From Chara braunii (Eukaryota; Streptophyta; Charophyceae; Charales; Characeae): 57,771 nt of DNA. The position numbers were made by a program, and so were the translations under genes. The stretch spans positions 24,079 to 81,849 of the forward strand of contig BFEA01000421.1 in assembly GCA_003427395.1 (NCBI GenBank). The letters are read 5' to 3'. Under the pieces are notes generated by a model. That model was given only the letters and a program-made list of their open reading frames with translations, was not told the DNA's origin and made no database searches. Positions 54,652 to 57,771 of the stretch are shown here, in pieces. How positions within the stretch are numbered: the first letter of the stretch is position 1; each line of letters begins with the position of its first letter.

Positions 54652-54737
54652 TGCGCGCCACAGTACTTCGAGGCTTTACGTGGGATCTTCTCCTACGAGT
54701 ACGGGAAGCCGCTGAGTACGGATCCTGGCTTATCACA

Positions 54738-54818
54738 CACCTGCTGGTGGGTGCAGCTCCCGCATGATCCCTCGTTTGGAGGTTTGAGCACGGATGTGGC
54801 TGTTACGGGGAACAATAC
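54738..54818 (+). mobile_element. 3' end of family G SINE
   Basis: CACCTGCTGGTGGGTGCAGC, TCCCGCATGATCCCTCGTTT and GGATGTGGCTGTTACGGGG, matching the reverse complement of 24235-24305. Confidence 0.7.
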
Positions 54819-55099
54819 TATAATCATGATGACAATAAGAGAAAAGACCCTCCTGTTCATATTTGACAGGTAATTGAATTGGTTGGGCTTAAAAAAGAAT
54901 TAGCCTTTAAAAACAAAAAAGGGGAAACTACGCGGGAGTCACAAAAACGAGTTCTAATAAAAACGAGTTCTAATTGCACTAGTATGGACCAAGATACAGT
55001 TTCAAACTGCAGTTCGGGCAATGTATACAACCCAGCTTTCTGGCCAGGTAGGGTGCCCAAAGTGCAATTGCAAACCCTATCTTGCCCCATCATAGTGCA

Positions 55100-55400
55100 G
55101 TTCTAACTCTTCTTTGTGACTCTACTGAAGTTAGTACCCCAAAGTGTTTCCCCAAAAAAAGAAAAAAAATATGTTTGGGGAGCCAAGGCAGGGAAAGGTC
55201 GAAGGGGGCTTCCGCAGGCGTCCAATGCACGAGAAACTCGGTTGAAGCTGGAACGAGAGACAAAGGTCTCCCCATGAAACCGGAAGAGGGCAAGCAAATT
55301 TGACAATTTTGTCCAAATAGCTTGGGGATGTTTACATGTGACCCAGATATGTTCCAGATCTTCCACCAAATGACCTGGGGCATGTAGGATCGGATCCTAT
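55100..55400 (-). mobile_element. LINE C-terminal fragment
   Basis: The minus reading is HLVEDLEHIWVTCKHPQAIW then TKLSNLLALFRFHGETFVSR. LEHIWxxCxxPxxIW is the zinc-binding block of LINE reverse transcriptase C-termini. Upstream it meets the MITE relic at 55405. Confidence 0.75.
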
Positions 55401-55404
55401 GCCT

Positions 55405-55495
55405 GAATCTGGACGAGTTTCTGCATCTCTGCATAAAACACATCCAGATTCAGGAGCTCGATCCTATCCTTTTTGCTAGTGGGACCTGGGCCCTG
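55405..55495. mobile_element. Relic of the AAGTCCCACTAG hairpin MITE
   Basis: CCTGAATCTGGACGAGTTTC pairs with CACATCCAGATTCAGG, and the end is TGCTAGTGGGACCTGGGCCC. Same layout as 369-522. Confidence 0.75.
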
Positions 55496-56841
55496 AAGAG
55501 CAGATAGTGAAGATGGGAGAGCCTTGTTTCCATCTACGGTACAGAAAGGCAGCAGTTGGTACTGAACAGCATTATTATGCAGACTCATCCAGAGCAGGCC
55601 AGCATGCTTGGCTACAGTCAGAGAGCCTCAGGGCAAAAAGGGCCAAAAGGCGGTGAGGTTGGTTTGGTGGATCATCAGCCCATAATATTTGCGCCATGTG
55701 GTAATGACAGTCCAATCAACGTCCACATCAGGCAAGAGTTTGAATTTAAAAAAAAAAAAAAAAGGAGGAGTTTGGCATATTCCATGCCACCAGATCTGTA
55801 GTCCACCAATGCTATCCTGTTGGGAACAGCTCACGATATACACACGTACTTTACTCGTACTTTACGATTCCACGTGCTTTTTTATTCCTTTACTCTTTTA
55901 TTCCTTTGCTCTTTTATTTCTGCTGCTTCCTTTTGTTTTTTGGCCTGCAGAGGCCTTTTGCTACAGGGGAGGGGCTCCACCTCATCAAGAAGGACTGGAG
56001 ACCTGGCTGCCCCTGAATCTGCAACCCCACTACTTTGTGTATATCGCCTTGGGCACTGATTTCTTCAAAAAAAAAAAAAAAAAAAAAAAAAAACAGAAAG
56101 AAAGAAAGAACGAAAAGGAAAGACCAAATGGGGCGACAAGAGGTGCGCCGGTTTGCAGGGGGTTGCCACTGGCTCCTTTCAGAATCCAGTGGGGCCCAAG
56201 GGAAGAGATAAAAAGCTCCCCAAAGAAAAGCCCAGGAAATGTTATATATACATATATGAGTCGGTGAAACTCCGACGAAACAGTTTGTCACAGCCCCTCG
56301 TTTGTTGTCCTCTTCTCTCTCTCTGCCTACGGTTTACCGGGCAGTTCTATTTGTGATGATATATATGTATATATACCAGAAATCCTTGAGCTATGCGATA
56401 TGAACCTGGCCGGAGTGCCGGGATCATACCGGGAAGGTTGCCTAAAAAACAAAAAAAAAATCCTTGAGCTACGGATACGGTAAACGCACGTGGAAAAAAA
56501 AAGAAAAGAAAGGAAATGAGTTACCGTCTTTCTCCAGCAGTAAATTCATCACGATGATCATTGTAGCCGAATTTAGGTGAGTTTCCGGACCACATACAGA
56601 TGTAATGCCCATCCTGCATGATTGAAAGGAGGGGGGGGAAAGAGTGACGTTCAGAACTCTAAACTCACCCCTTAGACCTGGTGGACTGGCGAAGAAGCAC
56701 AGGCATGTACAGGCATATAGAGGAAGGCAGGCAAGTACAGAGTACCGTGGCCTCCAAGCTCCCCTCCCCCAGCCCCCTCTTCCCCCCCAACACACACGCG
56801 GAGCAGTCCGGCGCAATCATGTGGAGTTGCGCGTGGCGAGC

Positions 56842-56842
<1 letters not shown>
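55496..56842. other. Unassigned with SINE B tail and A-tracts
   Basis: GCCTTGGGCACTG plus poly(A) at 56045-56092 is a SINE B tail. A-tracts also lie at 55749-55763 and 56450-56460. 56523-56640 begins ACCGTCTT and may be a decayed CTACCGT MITE. No gene seen. Confidence 0.4.

Positions 56843-56893
<51 letters not shown>
56843..56893 (+). repeat. (CA)n microsatellite
   Basis: About 25 CA dinucleotides. Confidence 0.97.
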
Positions 56894-56895
<2 letters not shown>

Positions 56896-57091
56896 AAGAC
56901 GGGAAGGAAAGAACAATATAAAAAAGAGAAAGAGGGTACCTTGAGGATGCAGGAAGAGAACGAGGGTACGTTGAGGATGCACGAAGAGAAGGAGTGCTGG
57001 CCCTCTTGGGCCCTCTGAGTGTCTGAGTCTTTTCTCTAACGGCAAAAAAGCAGACGGCTTCCAGCTTCCTGTTAGGCTGTAGCATTACCAA

Positions 57092-57092
<1 letters not shown>

Positions 57093-57174
<82 letters not shown>
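57093..57174 (+). repeat. (GA)n microsatellite
   Basis: About 40 GA dinucleotides. Confidence 0.98.
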
Positions 57175-57178
<4 letters not shown>

Positions 57179-57601
57179 GGTATAACATAAAGACAGACCG
57201 GCGGTTGAGGATGCATAGAGAGCAGACATATTGGGATATGTGAGACTCGTTGATCTAAGGAACAAAGCAGACGGCCTCCAAATACCAGCTAGGCTAGATC
57301 ATGAATAAGAAGCGGAAGAAGGCTATCAAGGATCAATCGCTAGCTCTCAGCCTCAGGACGTCAGGACGTCAAGTAACCGTATCTGAGGTGTGTAGCTGAG
57401 AGAGAAGTCATATCGCCATAGCTCTAAGCCAGCAGCGGGCTGTGTTCCATCCGTCGACGTCCGTCCATCGTTCAACTTGAAGTTGAAAGTACGTCGGGCG
57501 TGAAACCCTCTTGAATCAACAGCGAAGCAGTTATCAAGCGCGGGGCTGAAAAAGCGGCCTGATAGCAGAAGGGCAATCACTTCACCGCGTGCCGACTCCC
57601 C

Positions 57602-57602
<1 letters not shown>

Positions 57603-57680
<78 letters not shown>

Positions 57681-57711
57681 GAGCGCGGGCGTGGGCGTGG
57701 GCGCGCGTCTG

Positions 57712-57771
<60 letters not shown>
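57603..57771 (+). repeat. (CT)n, (CA)n, (CT)n cluster at window end
   Basis: CT run 57603-57661, CA run 57662-57680, a GC-rich spacer, and CT again from 57713 to the last base. The window stops inside the repeat. Confidence 0.97.

Larger units (their letters stand above)
50473..54653 (+). mobile_element. Degenerate Ty3/gypsy LTR retrotransposon
   Basis: Order: 5' LTR end, tRNA-Met primer-binding site, gag, zinc knuckle, protease, reverse transcriptase, then a short 3' LTR piece. RNase H and most of integrase are missing, and a piece of integrase lies inverted inside RT. Stops and homopolymer frameshifts occur throughout. The RT motifs and PR-RT order fit Ty3/gypsy. The left boundary given is only the start of the part duplicated in the 3' LTR. 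Confidence 0.9.

Noticed and set aside
54479-54715. A coding frame after the RT catalytic box, similar to one at 50418-50672
   Set aside because: The similarity is due to the LTR direct repeat, not a duplicated gene.

Overview
This window looks like accessory DNA from the nuclear genome of a photosynthetic eukaryote. The most likely source is a streptophyte, and a charophyte-type alga fits well. Four things point there: a plant AMT1-type ammonium transporter, decayed plastid-gene fragments (atpA and petA), interstitial TTTAGGG plant-type telomere motifs, and a Ty3/gypsy element primed by initiator tRNA-Met. The window is gene-poor. I can support one intact protein-coding gene, a single-exon ammonium transporter at 18379-19875. 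Nearly everything else is transposon debris, satellites and unassigned DNA. No intact tRNA, rRNA or CRISPR array was found; the tRNA-like sequences sit in SINE heads.

Layout. 1-18 kb: hairpin MITEs, poly(A)-tailed SINEs (here called A and B), a longer family D that runs through a CAT-rich stretch into a SINE A or B tail, tRNA-headed SINEs, and LINE fragments. 18.2-19.9 kb: the transporter, with a SINE A copy ending about 80 bp before its start codon. 20-24.5 kb: an assembly gap, tRNA-headed SINEs and MITEs. 24.5-26.8 kb: a LINE 3' coding fragment whose end has been amplified into a minisatellite, then three ~300-bp units carrying telomere-like motifs. 27.3-28.5 kb: a minus-strand LINE 3' end interrupted by a MITE. 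30.3-31.0 kb: a 12-bp minisatellite. 31.98-32.28 and 37.53-37.65 kb: two nuclear plastid DNA fragments. 34.9-35.65 kb: a 360-bp tandem duplication. 42.4-43.7 kb: a 5'-truncated LINE with target-site duplications. 50.5-54.65 kb: a broken Ty3/gypsy retrotransposon whose reverse transcriptase is split by an inverted piece of integrase. 56.8-57.8 kb: CA, GA and CT microsatellites running to the window end.

How the parts relate. SINE A occurs as the 3' end of two separate LINE fragments, and A, B and D share modules. This suggests a LINE-driven network of tail-sharing non-autonomous elements.

Assembly caution. Three Nextera mate-pair junction adapters (10196, 23893, 38069), two N gaps (20599-20773, 38103-38378), six single N bases and two near-perfect local duplications (95 bp and 183 bp) show that some structure here is artefactual. 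Element family letters are my own working names. All homology calls are by eye from translated motifs.
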